Positions 5,350 to 11,105 of a DNA stretch of 11,105 bases are shown here, piece after piece. The position numbers were made by a program, and so were the translations under genes. Below the pieces are notes generated by a model. That model ran no database searches, was not told where the DNA came from, and saw only the letters and a list, made by a program, of their open reading frames with translations. Each line of letters begins with the position of its first letter. Position 1 is the stretch's first letter. The stretch spans positions 1 through 11,105 of the forward strand of contig CAMTDY010000094.1 in the NCBI GenBank assembly GCA_947070915.1, read 5' to 3'. Origin of the DNA: an uncultured Roseburia sp. (GTDB lineage Bacteria; Bacillota; Clostridia; Lachnospirales; Lachnospiraceae).

Positions 5350-6516
5350 ATGAAAATAAGAAAATGGATGATAATAGGAGGGATCACTATGTTGACTGCG
5401 TTTGCAGCGGCGGGCTGCGGCTCAGGAAAGGAAGTAAAAAACGAACAGGACAATCCGGTATCGCCGGCAGCAGTGGAAAAGGAAAGCAGGGTATTAAAAG
5501 AAGCATTTGAAGAGGACTTTACTGTAGGCGTTGCAGTCAATATGGGGACATTAAACGATTCGGACAGGATGAAGTCTGTCTGCAGTCATTTTAGCAGCAT
5601 CACCATGGAAAATGAGATGAAACCGGATAGTCTGCTAGACGGAAAAGCGACGGAAAAAAGCAGCGACGGGATGCCGGAGATCAATACGAAAAGGCTGGAT
5701 CTGATCTTAAGCAGGGCAAAAGAAAACAGTATCCCGCTGCGGGGGCATACCCTGGTGTGGCATAACCAGACTCCGGACTGGTTCTTTTCAAAAGAATATG
5801 AGCCTTCCAAGGGGCTGGCAGGAAAGGGTGAAATGCGGAAAAGAATGGAGGCATACATTAAGAAGGTATTGACTTACTGCCAGGAGAATTATCCAGGAGT
5901 GGTATATGCCTGGGATGTTGTGAATGAGGCGATGGCAGACGAGGGCGGCTACCGGACCAAAAGCCGCTGGTATGAGATCTATGGCGATGAGAGCTACATT
6001 GAGGACGCCTTTACTTTTGCAAGGAAATACGCAGATCCGGAAGTGAAATTATTTTATAATGATTACAATGAATATATGCCGGCAAAGCGGGGGATGATCA
6101 CAGCTACGGTGAAAAAATTAAAAGAAAAAGGCGTTCTGGACGGCGTCGGCATGCAGAGCCACTGGGATATGGATTATCCCACCGCAGATCTCATCGACTC
6201 GGCCCTGGAAAAATACGGGGAGATCGAGGGGCTGGAGATCCAGCTGACAGAGATCGATATGCACAACACCGATGATTCGGAAGAGGGTCTTAAAGTTCAG
6301 GCGGACCGTTATAAAGAATTTTTCCAGACGATACTCCGGGCAGACCGGACAGGAAAGGCCAATATTACGAATGTCACCTTCTGGGGGGTCACCGATGCGG
6401 ATTCCTGGCTGACGAATTTCAAGGGAGAGACCAGTTATCCGCTGCTGTTCCAGGGAGAGATGGAAAAGAAGCCCTGTTACGGCAGTATACTGGAGGCGGC
6501 GCGGGAGAAGTATTGA
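5350..6516 (+). CDS. GH10 endo-1,4-beta-xylanase, lipoprotein
   Basis: Glycoside hydrolase family 10 enzymes cleave the beta-1,4-xylan backbone with retention of configuration. The 388-aa protein begins with a lipoprotein signal peptide (AFAAAGC, lipidated Cys23) and a short linker, so it should be anchored to the outer face of the membrane. The GH10 catalytic domain spans about 50-388: ENEMKP (87-92), RGHTLVWHNQTP (131-142), acid/base E193 in DVVNEAM, FYNDYN (235-240), GVGMQSHW (265-272), nucleophile E301 in IQLTEIDMH, and TFWGVTDADSW (343-353). All catalytic residues are present. No carbohydrate-binding module is visible. GAGGAGGG lies 7 bases before the ATG. Neighbouring genes are not xylan-related, so it is not in an obvious polysaccharide locus. 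Cell-surface placement fits trimming of short xylo-oligosaccharides, but that is inference. Confidence 0.93.
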   Translation: MKIRKWMIIGGITMLTAFAAAGCGSGKEVKNEQDNPVSPAAVEKESRVLKEAFEEDFTVGVAVNMGTLNDSDRMKSVCSHFSSITMENEMKPDSLLDGKATEKSSDGMPEINTKRLDLILSRAKENSIPLRGHTLVWHNQTPDWFFSKEYEPSKGLAGKGEMRKRMEAYIKKVLTYCQENYPGVVYAWDVVNEAMADEGGYRTKSRWYEIYGDESYIEDAFTFARKYADPEVKLFYNDYNEYMPAKRGMITATVKKLKEKGVLDGVGMQSHWDMDYPTADLIDSALEKYGEIEGLEIQLTEIDMHNTDDSEEGLKVQADRYKEFFQTILRADRTGKANITNVTFWGVTDADSWLTNFKGETSYPLLFQGEMEKKPCYGSILEAAREKY

Positions 6517-6528
6517 TCCCCAAAAGAA

Positions 6529-6568
6529 TTTTTACTGTCTTGTCAGCTGTAAAGTTTTGTGTTAAGAT
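6529..6568 (+). promoter_or_regulatory. nadA promoter with overlapping inverted repeat, likely NiaR operator
   Basis: TTGTCA (6540-6545), a 17-bp spacer and TAAGAT (6563-6568) form a good sigma-A promoter with a start near 6575. An inverted repeat, TTTAC (6531-6535) and GTAAA (6549-6553) with 13 bp between, brackets the -35 element. A repressor bound there would block RNA polymerase. The niaR gene at the end of the cluster and the known role of NiaR (YrxA) in repressing nad operons in Firmicutes make NiaR the natural candidate. I have not matched the site to a published NiaR motif. Confidence 0.5.
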
Positions 6569-6574
6569 AGGGGA

Positions 6575-6647
6575 TAAATAATAACTGGCGGGCGATGGCC
6601 CTACCCAATCATGTGTGCCGGAAAACGGCACAGAAACGAGGAAGATT
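6575..6647 (+). other. 5' leader of nadA with a strong hairpin before the ribosome site
   Basis: The 73-nt leader contains GGGC-GATG-GCCC (6590-6601) and a perfect 7-bp stem, TGTGCCG-GAAAA-CGGCACA (6614-6632). The stem ends 5 bases before GAGGAAG (6638-6644). It could help expose or mask the ribosome site. I do not recognise it as a known riboswitch class. Confidence 0.3.
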
Positions 6648-7556
6648 GTGAAAGAACTGAAAGACAAGATTAACCGGTTGAAGAAAGAAAAAAATGCGGT
6701 GATCCTGGCGCATTATTACGTGAATGATGAGGTTCAGGATGTGGCGGATTACATAGGGGATTCTTTTTACCTGAGTCAGATCGCGGAAAAGGCAGAGGAG
6801 AACACCATTGTGTTCTGCGGCGTGTCTTTTATGGGAGAAAGCGCCAAGATACTGAGTCCGGAGAAGACAGTGCTTATGCCGGACGCGTCGGCGGATTGTC
6901 CCATGGCACACATGGCGCAAAAAGAAAAGATACAGAGCATGAGGGAGAAATATGGCGACCTGGCGGTGGTATGTTACATCAATTCGACAGCGGAACTTAA
7001 GGAACTCTCGGATGTCTGTGTGACCTCCTCCAATGCGGTGAAGATCGTCAGGGCACTTCCAAATAAGAATATATTCTTTATTCCGGATGGGAATCTGGGA
7101 CGGTTTGTGGCGCAGCAGGTACCGGAAAAAAATGTGATATTAAACGACGGTTATTGTCCGGTTCATGCGAAGATGACAGCGGCAGCAGTGAGGAAAGCCA
7201 GGGAGCAGCATCCCCAGGCGGAAGTTCTCTCCCACCCGGAATGTATCGAAGAGGTGCTGGAACTGTCTGATTATATTGGAAGTACTTCCGGGATCATTGA
7301 TCATGCAGGGCAGAGCAGCGGGAAAGAATTTATTGTGTGTACTGAGACCGGCGTCTTTTACGAACTGGTGAAGAACAATCCGGGCAAATCTTTTTATCCG
7401 GTTATGGAAAATCAGGTGTGCGAGGATATGAAGATGATCACCCTTGAAAAAGTGGCGGATGTTCTGGAACATGGAAAAAATGAAGTGTTTGTGAGTGAGG
7501 AATTGCGAAAGGGTGCCAATGCACCTCTGACAAACATGCTGAAACTCGGCAAATGA
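6648..7556 (+). CDS. nadA: NadA, quinolinate synthase
   Basis: NadA condenses iminoaspartate with dihydroxyacetone phosphate to quinolinate using an oxygen-sensitive [4Fe-4S] cluster. The 302-aa protein has the three expected cluster cysteines at residues 84 (ASADCPMA), 170 (DGYCPVHAKM) and 258 (NQVCEDMKM). Their spacings of 86 and 88 are close to the Thermotoga maritima enzyme. Other family motifs are AVILAHYYV (17-25), CGVSFMGE (57-64), DVCVTSSNAV (122-131), SHPEC, and GSTSGI (211-216). I chose the GTG at 6648 because GAGGAAG lies about 4 bases upstream and the protein then begins like other NadA proteins. A GTG at 6615 gives 11 more residues but lacks a ribosome site and lies in a hairpin. 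First gene of nadA-nadB-nadC; 18 bp to nadB. Confidence 0.95.
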   Translation: MKELKDKINRLKKEKNAVILAHYYVNDEVQDVADYIGDSFYLSQIAEKAEENTIVFCGVSFMGESAKILSPEKTVLMPDASADCPMAHMAQKEKIQSMREKYGDLAVVCYINSTAELKELSDVCVTSSNAVKIVRALPNKNIFFIPDGNLGRFVAQQVPEKNVILNDGYCPVHAKMTAAAVRKAREQHPQAEVLSHPECIEEVLELSDYIGSTSGIIDHAGQSSGKEFIVCTETGVFYELVKNNPGKSFYPVMENQVCEDMKMITLEKVADVLEHGKNEVFVSEELRKGANAPLTNMLKLGK

Positions 7557-7574
7557 TACGGCAAAGGCGGCAGT

Positions 7575-8876
7575 ATGAAGAAAAAAGCAGATATTTTAAT
7601 TGTGGGAAGCGGAGCGGCAGGGCTGTACTGTGCATTGAATTTTCCCAGGGATAAAAAGATCATCGTGATCACTAAGGATGCGGTGGAAAACAGCGATTCG
7701 TATCTGGCTCAGGGAGGGATCTGTGTTCTGAAGTCAGAGGAGGATTATGACAGCTATTATGAGGATACGATGCGGGCGGGACATCACGAGAACCGCAGGG
7801 AGTCCGTGGATATCATGATCCGTTCTTCAAGGAATATCATTGATGATCTGATCCTCCACGGCGTGGATTTTAAAAACGACCACGGTTCCCTTATTTTTAC
7901 CAGGGAGGGGGGGCATTCCACGCCGAGGATCCTGTTCCATGAGGATATCACCGGCAAAGAGATCACCGGTAAACTTCTGGCGGCTGTCCGGAAACTGGAT
8001 AACGTAAAAATATATGAACATACGGCGATGATCGATCTGGTGACGGAAAAAAATACCTGCTTTGGAGCGGTAGTTACCGATGAGCAGGGGGAGCTTCTGA
8101 CGATCCGGGCAGATTATACCGTACTTGCCTGCGGCGGTCTCGGAGGATTGTATGAACATTCTACCAATTTCCGTCATATGACAGGAGATGCGCTGGCCAT
8201 TGCCCTGAAGCATGGGATAGAGTTGGAAAATATTGACTACATACAGATCCATCCTACTACTTTGTATTCACAGAAGCCGGGTAGGCGATTTCTCATCTCG
8301 GAATCCGTGAGAGGGGAAGGGGCTGTACTTCTGAATAAAGAGGGACAGCGGTTTGTGGACGAGCTGCTGCCGCGGGACGTATTGACAGAGAAAGTATATG
8401 AACAGATGGAACGGGATCAGATGCCCTATGTGCGTCTGAGCCTGGCGCCCATTTCCGAGGAGGAGATCAAAGGGCATTTCCCCAATATTTATAAACGCTG
8501 TCTGGAGGAGGGGTATGATGTGACCAGGGAACCGGTGCCAGTGGTACCGGCGCAGCACTATTTTATGGGAGGGATCTGGGTGGATAGTGACAGCAGGACT
8601 TCCATGAACCAGCTCTATGCCATCGGAGAGACCAGCTGCAACGGCGTACACGGGGCGAACCGCCTCGCCAGCAATTCCCTGCTGGAAAGCCTGGTGTTTG
8701 CCAAACGGGCGGCGCGCCGGATCATGAAAAACTATACCCATATTTCCCACGACCCATCCGTGGATATGAGCCTGTATGATGATCTGGAAGGTCTGTGGAA
8801 AGAATATGGGGACTTGGTACTGGCGGAGATCGAGAGAAAAAAACTGGCAAGAAAGGAACAGAAAGAACATGAATGA
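7575..8876 (+). CDS. nadB: NadB, L-aspartate oxidase (short form)
   Basis: NadB oxidises L-aspartate to iminoaspartate, the substrate of NadA, with FAD; under anaerobic conditions fumarate can serve as acceptor in studied enzymes. The 433-aa protein shows the FAD dinucleotide motif GSGAAG (11-16), SYLAQGGI (42-49), REGGHSTPRI (110-119) and the C-terminal FAD motif IGETSCNGVHGANRLASNSLLE (350-371). Candidate catalytic residues H226, R267, H328 and R363 keep the R-H-R spacing (61 and 35) of E. coli R290, H351 and R386. The enzyme is about 100 residues shorter than the E. coli and B. subtilis forms, and what is missing is most of the C-terminal helical domain. The end is a lysine-rich helix (EIERKKLARKEQKEHE). 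The active-site part is complete, so I expect function. The stop overlaps the nadC start by 8 bp. Confidence 0.93.
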   Translation: MKKKADILIVGSGAAGLYCALNFPRDKKIIVITKDAVENSDSYLAQGGICVLKSEEDYDSYYEDTMRAGHHENRRESVDIMIRSSRNIIDDLILHGVDFKNDHGSLIFTREGGHSTPRILFHEDITGKEITGKLLAAVRKLDNVKIYEHTAMIDLVTEKNTCFGAVVTDEQGELLTIRADYTVLACGGLGGLYEHSTNFRHMTGDALAIALKHGIELENIDYIQIHPTTLYSQKPGRRFLISESVRGEGAVLLNKEGQRFVDELLPRDVLTEKVYEQMERDQMPYVRLSLAPISEEEIKGHFPNIYKRCLEEGYDVTREPVPVVPAQHYFMGGIWVDSDSRTSMNQLYAIGETSCNGVHGANRLASNSLLESLVFAKRAARRIMKNYTHISHDPSVDMSLYDDLEGLWKEYGDLVLAEIERKKLARKEQKEHE

Positions 8877-9723
8877 GATTACGATGAAGTTAAATGCAGA
8901 TAAATTGATACAGATGGCGCTTCAGGAGGACATTACCAGCGAAGATATCAGCACCAATGCGGTGATGCCGGAGAGCAGAAAAGGAGAGGTCCAGCTGATC
9001 TGTAAGCAGGACGGTATTATTGCGGGGCTGGGGATATTTTCCAGAGTGTTTGAGCTGCTGGATGACACCGTGGAGATTGACTTGAAATGCCAGGATGGGG
9101 ATAAGGTGAAAGAGGGGCAGCTTATGGCTGTTCTGACGGGAGATATCCGGGTGCTTCTCTCCGGTGAACGCGTGGCATTAAACTATCTCCAGCGGATGAG
9201 CGGCATTGCTACTTATACTGCTTCCATCGCCAGGCTTTTAGAGGGTTCAAAGACAAAGCTTCTCGATACCCGCAAAACAACTCCCAACATGCGTGTGTTT
9301 GAAAAATATGCAGTGAAGGTGGGTGGAGGTTTTAATCACCGCTACAATCTGTCCGACGGCGTACTGCTGAAGGACAATCATATCGGCGCCGCTGGCGGAG
9401 TGAAGCAGGCGGTGCAGATGGCAAAGGAATATGCACCCTTTGTGCGTAAGATTGAGGTGGAGGTAGAAAACCTTGATATGGTCAGGGAGGCTGCAGATGC
9501 CGGAGCAGATATTATTATGCTGGACAATATGTCGCCGGAAGAGATGAAAGAGGCTGTCCGCATGATCGCTGGAAGGGCTGAGACGGAGTGTTCTGGCAAC
9601 GTCACCAGAGAAAATGTGGAGCGTCTTGTGGATATCGGTGTGGATTACATATCCAGCGGGGCACTGACCCACTCCGCGCCAATCCTAGATATTTCATTGA
9701 AAAACCTTCATCCGGTGGAGTAA
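8869..9723 (+). CDS. nadC: NadC, nicotinate-nucleotide pyrophosphorylase (quinolinate phosphoribosyltransferase)
   Basis: NadC converts quinolinate and PRPP to nicotinate mononucleotide, CO2 and pyrophosphate, the entry to the common NAD pathway. The 284-aa protein is of normal length and has all the usual motifs: ERVALN (100-105), LDTRKTTP (132-139), GGGFNHR (152-158), LLKDNH (166-171), EVEVEN (196-201), MLDN (217-220), ECSGN (240-244) and ISSGALTHS (261-269). The ATG at 8869 overlaps the nadB stop by 8 bp, which suggests translational coupling; AAGGA lies 12 bases upstream. The frame is open further upstream inside nadB, but those residues do not look like NadC. The next in-frame ATG (8884) has no better ribosome site. 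Confidence 0.95.
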   Translation: MNEITMKLNADKLIQMALQEDITSEDISTNAVMPESRKGEVQLICKQDGIIAGLGIFSRVFELLDDTVEIDLKCQDGDKVKEGQLMAVLTGDIRVLLSGERVALNYLQRMSGIATYTASIARLLEGSKTKLLDTRKTTPNMRVFEKYAVKVGGGFNHRYNLSDGVLLKDNHIGAAGGVKQAVQMAKEYAPFVRKIEVEVENLDMVREAADAGADIIMLDNMSPEEMKEAVRMIAGRAETECSGNVTRENVERLVDIGVDYISSGALTHSAPILDISLKNLHPVE

Positions 9724-9727
9724 GGGC

Positions 9728-9761
9728 TTATTAAAAGCCTGCTCAAAGGATATGATAAAAT
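9728..9761 (+). promoter_or_regulatory. Possible promoter of niaR
   Basis: In the 98-bp gap between nadC and niaR, TTATTA (9728-9733), 17 bp and TATGAT (9751-9756) form a moderate promoter; TAAAAT at 9756-9761 is an alternative -10. The -35 is weak. I did not find the TTTAC/GTAAA repeat of the nadA promoter here, so NiaR may be made from both this promoter and read-through. Confidence 0.35.
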
Positions 9762-9821
9762 AGTGTGCAGAAATTACGATAAGTAGTAACGTGTAAGAAC
9801 AGAGGAAAGGTATGGTAGAAG

Positions 9822-10343
9822 ATGAGCGGTAAGGAACGTCGGGATTTGATCTTGCGTGAGCTGCGTGAGACAAAGGTTCCTGTTTCGGGAACCAGGCTAG
9901 CCAGCGAATTTCATGTCAGCCGTCAGGTGATCGTCCAGGATATTGCGATACTTCGTGCTGCCCATATGAACATATTGTCCACGAACCGGGGGTATATGTT
10001 TCAGAACGATGTGGAGGCAGGCGCCACACGGATTTTTAAGATGTGCAATACCGACGAGCAGACGGAAGATGAGTTGCGGACCATCGTGTATTACGGCGGT
10101 GTGGTAGAAAACGATTTTGTGAACCACAAAGTATATGGAAGGGTTCAGGTGGATCTGAATATCCGTTCCAGCCGTGATGTGACGGAGTTTATAAAAGGAA
10201 TCCGCAGCGGGAAATCCACACCGCTGAAAAATATCACTTCGGATTACCATTATCATACGGTATCTGCTGATTCAGAAGAGACGCTGGATCTCATTGAAGA
10301 GGCACTGAAGAAAAAAAATTATCTGATCATAAAGAAGTCTTAG
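9822..10343 (+). CDS. niaR: NiaR (YrxA family), niacin-responsive transcriptional repressor
   Basis: NiaR proteins repress NAD synthesis and niacin uptake genes when niacin is present. The 173-aa protein has an N-terminal winged helix (HTH_11) at about 1-60, with the recognition region SRQVIVQDIAILR (33-45), and a C-terminal 3H ligand/metal domain at about 68-173. In the 3H domain EQTEDEL (79-85), NHKVYG (101-106) and DYHYH (141-145, H143 and H145) are clear. The position where family members usually have a histidine before the EQTE motif reads CNTD here, so one metal ligand appears replaced. The ATG at 9822 is the only possible start, because an in-frame TAG lies at 9816-9818. Its ribosome site GAGGAAAGG is 11 bases away and fits better to an overlapping 6-codon frame. 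It sits last in the nad cluster, which it probably controls through the nadA promoter. Confidence 0.92.
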   Translation: MSGKERRDLILRELRETKVPVSGTRLASEFHVSRQVIVQDIAILRAAHMNILSTNRGYMFQNDVEAGATRIFKMCNTDEQTEDELRTIVYYGGVVENDFVNHKVYGRVQVDLNIRSSRDVTEFIKGIRSGKSTPLKNITSDYHYHTVSADSEETLDLIEEALKKKNYLIIKKS

Positions 10344-10392
10344 CTCAATAATGCGAATTCTAACTTATATAATTGAGCGGGGCTGAAAACGT

Positions 10393-10422
10393 GATAAAGG
10401 ACTGCGGAAGCAGTCCTTTATC
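10393..10422 (+). terminator. Perfect 13-bp stem hairpin after niaR, likely terminator
   Basis: GATAAAGGACTGC, loop GGAA, GCAGTCCTTTATC: a perfect 13-bp stem with a 4-nt loop, 49 bp after the niaR stop. The 3' arm carries CCTTTAT, and the A-run/T-run pairing is like that of bidirectional terminators, but only three consecutive Ts are present and a purine-rich stretch follows. It would end the nad-niaR transcript imperfectly. The GGAA tetraloop and stem could also be a stability or leader element for whatever follows. Confidence 0.5.
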
Positions 10423-10688
10423 TGAAAGAGGAGTTTTATGAAAAAATATCAAAAATAGGAAAATTGCCAATTGTTATAATGTTATAAGTTGTTGTCCTGT
10501 CTAACTTATGAACTTAGTATAAATGAGAAATGTGAATAAACCATGTTCAAATTGACTAAAAAATGTGAACGTTCTGTAACAAAATTGTGGAGTATGCTGT
10601 TTCCAGCTGCAGTATGAAATTTTGGCGCCGCCACTGGGGCAGGTTACCATAGAACATTTACAGATAGAACCGTATATACAGAAACATA

Positions 10689-10717
10689 TTGTATCGGTTA
10701 AAAAAATATGATAAAAT
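10689..10717 (+). promoter_or_regulatory. Promoter of the membrane protein gene at the right edge
   Basis: TTGTAT (10689-10694), 17 bp and TAAAAT (10712-10717) form a good sigma-A promoter, strengthened by a TG one base before the -10 (TGATAAAAT, extended -10). The start would fall near 10724, about 38 bp before the coding start. Confidence 0.6.
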
Positions 10718-10761
10718 TAGCTCAATAAAGTTGTGATCAAATGAAAGGAGGAACAAAAGTA

Positions 10762-11105
10762 GTGAGTATGGAAACAAATCCAGTGCGCAGTGAGTTGAAA
10801 AGCCGCAGGGAAAAGGTGGTTAAGCAGCTGACAATTCATAAGTATATGCACATACAGTTTATCAAGCTCGGATTTATTGTCGGTATCGCTTTGGTACTGC
10901 TGGGTGCTTTTGCTGCTTTTGAGGGAATCAAACTGACACAATATGAAGCGGAGAAGTATAACACCAGCCAGGGGCTTCAGATTACGCTGACCATTGTAGT
11001 AGTTAGTGTGGTAGTGGTCGGGATCATAGTGGTGATCGACAAAGTGCTGAACCGGGTTGTGAAAAAAATACTGCAGAGGATCGGGGAGCCGGTGCAGATC
11101 ATGGA
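10762..11105 (+). CDS. Two-transmembrane-segment membrane protein, 5' end only (possible signalling protein)
   Basis: The frame is open to the window edge (114 codons). Layout: about 33 mostly basic cytoplasmic residues (SRREKVVKQLTIHKYMHIQ), TM1 (about 34-54, FIKLGFIVGIALVLLGAFAAF), a short outside loop of roughly 20 residues (EGIKLTQYEAEKYNTS), TM2 (about 75-94, a Val/Ile-rich run), then a basic amphipathic stretch (DKVLNRVVKKILQRIGEPVQIM). The stretch after TM2, with a Pro following Gly-Glu, resembles the start of a HAMP linker, so a receptor, sensor kinase or GGDEF protein is possible, but no output domain is in view. The GTG at 10762 is preferred: AAGGAGG lies 10 bases upstream. In-frame ATGs at 10768 and 10741 are alternatives; the latter would contain the ribosome site. 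Confidence 0.7.
   Translation, partial: MSMETNPVRSELKSRREKVVKQLTIHKYMHIQFIKLGFIVGIALVLLGAFAAFEGIKLTQYEAEKYNTSQGLQITLTIVVVSVVVVGIIVVIDKVLNRVVKKILQRIGEPVQIM

Larger units (their letters stand above)
10344..10761. other. AT-rich stretch between niaR and the next gene
   Basis: No convincing gene. After niaR an inverted repeat GCTCAAT (10343-10349) / ATTGAGC (10372-10378) precedes the terminator-like hairpin. A ribosome site GAGGAG (10428-10433) is followed by a 6-codon frame (10438-10458, MKKYQK). At 10543-10572 an inverted repeat ATGTTCA / TGAACGT brackets TTGACT (10552-10557), which pairs at 17 bp with TGTAAC (10575-10580) as a possible weak promoter. TAGCTCAATAA occurs twice, at 10341-10351 and 10718-10728. 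Confidence 0.5.

Noticed and set aside
6575..6647. NAD+-I (nadA motif) riboswitch in the nadA leader
   Set aside because: That class is known from Acidobacteria and is larger; I could not fit its tandem domains to this 73-nt leader, and the NiaR regulator is present instead.
6615..6647. GTG at 6615 as the nadA start
   Set aside because: No ribosome site precedes it, and it lies in the arm of a 7-bp hairpin. The GTG at 6648 has GAGGAAG at normal spacing and gives the usual NadA N-terminus.
10580..10711. Open frame of about 43 codons before the right-edge gene (includes LQYEILAPPLGQVTIEHLQIEPYIQK)
   Set aside because: The residues look protein-like, but there is no ATG, GTG or TTG start with a ribosome site, and the frame ends inside the promoter of the next gene. 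At most a gene relic; not enough to annotate.

Overview
The window looks like a chromosomal segment of a low-to-mid GC Firmicute of class Clostridia, most likely a gut or rumen Lachnospiraceae-type organism. The basis is AGGAGG-type ribosome binding sites, TTGTCA/TAAAAT-type housekeeping promoters, a CheC/CheD pair, a NiaR-regulated nadA-nadB-nadC cluster, BspA-like leucine-rich-repeat (LRR_5) secreted proteins with a basic VPKSKKKEY tail, and a GH10 xylanase lipoprotein. This assignment is inference from gene content; no taxonomic marker is present.

Positions 1-3010 hold a tandem array of secreted BspA-like LRR proteins: the 3' end of one unit and three complete units of 302-304 aa, all on +, spaced 973-982 bp. 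The array has a higher-order repeat. Bases 1-553 recur, by eye without mismatch, at 1956-2508 (period 1955 bp, two units). The last unit is a mosaic with a 5' half like unit 1, a 3' end like unit 2 and a distinct middle. The array ends abruptly at 3011 against an open frame without a good start (3014-3241) that may be a broken gene. Positions 3242-3438 have no gene.

On the - strand, cheC and cheD form a compact two-gene operon (3439-4555). It has a clear promoter at 4676-4704 and a leader of about 115 nt that folds into two stable helices; this leader is the best candidate here for an undescribed regulatory RNA. Divergent from it, on +, are a FlaR/adenylate-kinase-like P-loop protein and a GH10 endoxylanase lipoprotein.

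Positions 6531-10343 form the quinolinate/NAD de novo region: nadA (quinolinate synthase), nadB (L-aspartate oxidase, short form) and nadC (quinolinate phosphoribosyltransferase), closely packed, then niaR, the niacin-responsive repressor with an HTH plus 3H domain. An inverted repeat overlapping the -35 element of the nadA promoter is the likely NiaR operator, so the cluster appears to carry its own feedback control. NadB makes iminoaspartate, NadA condenses it with dihydroxyacetone phosphate to quinolinate, and NadC makes nicotinate mononucleotide.

After niaR comes a perfect 13-bp stem hairpin (likely terminator), then an AT-rich gene-poor stretch (10344-10761) with a well-formed promoter, and the 5' end of a two-transmembrane-segment protein that runs off the window. 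I found no tRNA, rRNA, CRISPR array, transposase or phage gene.
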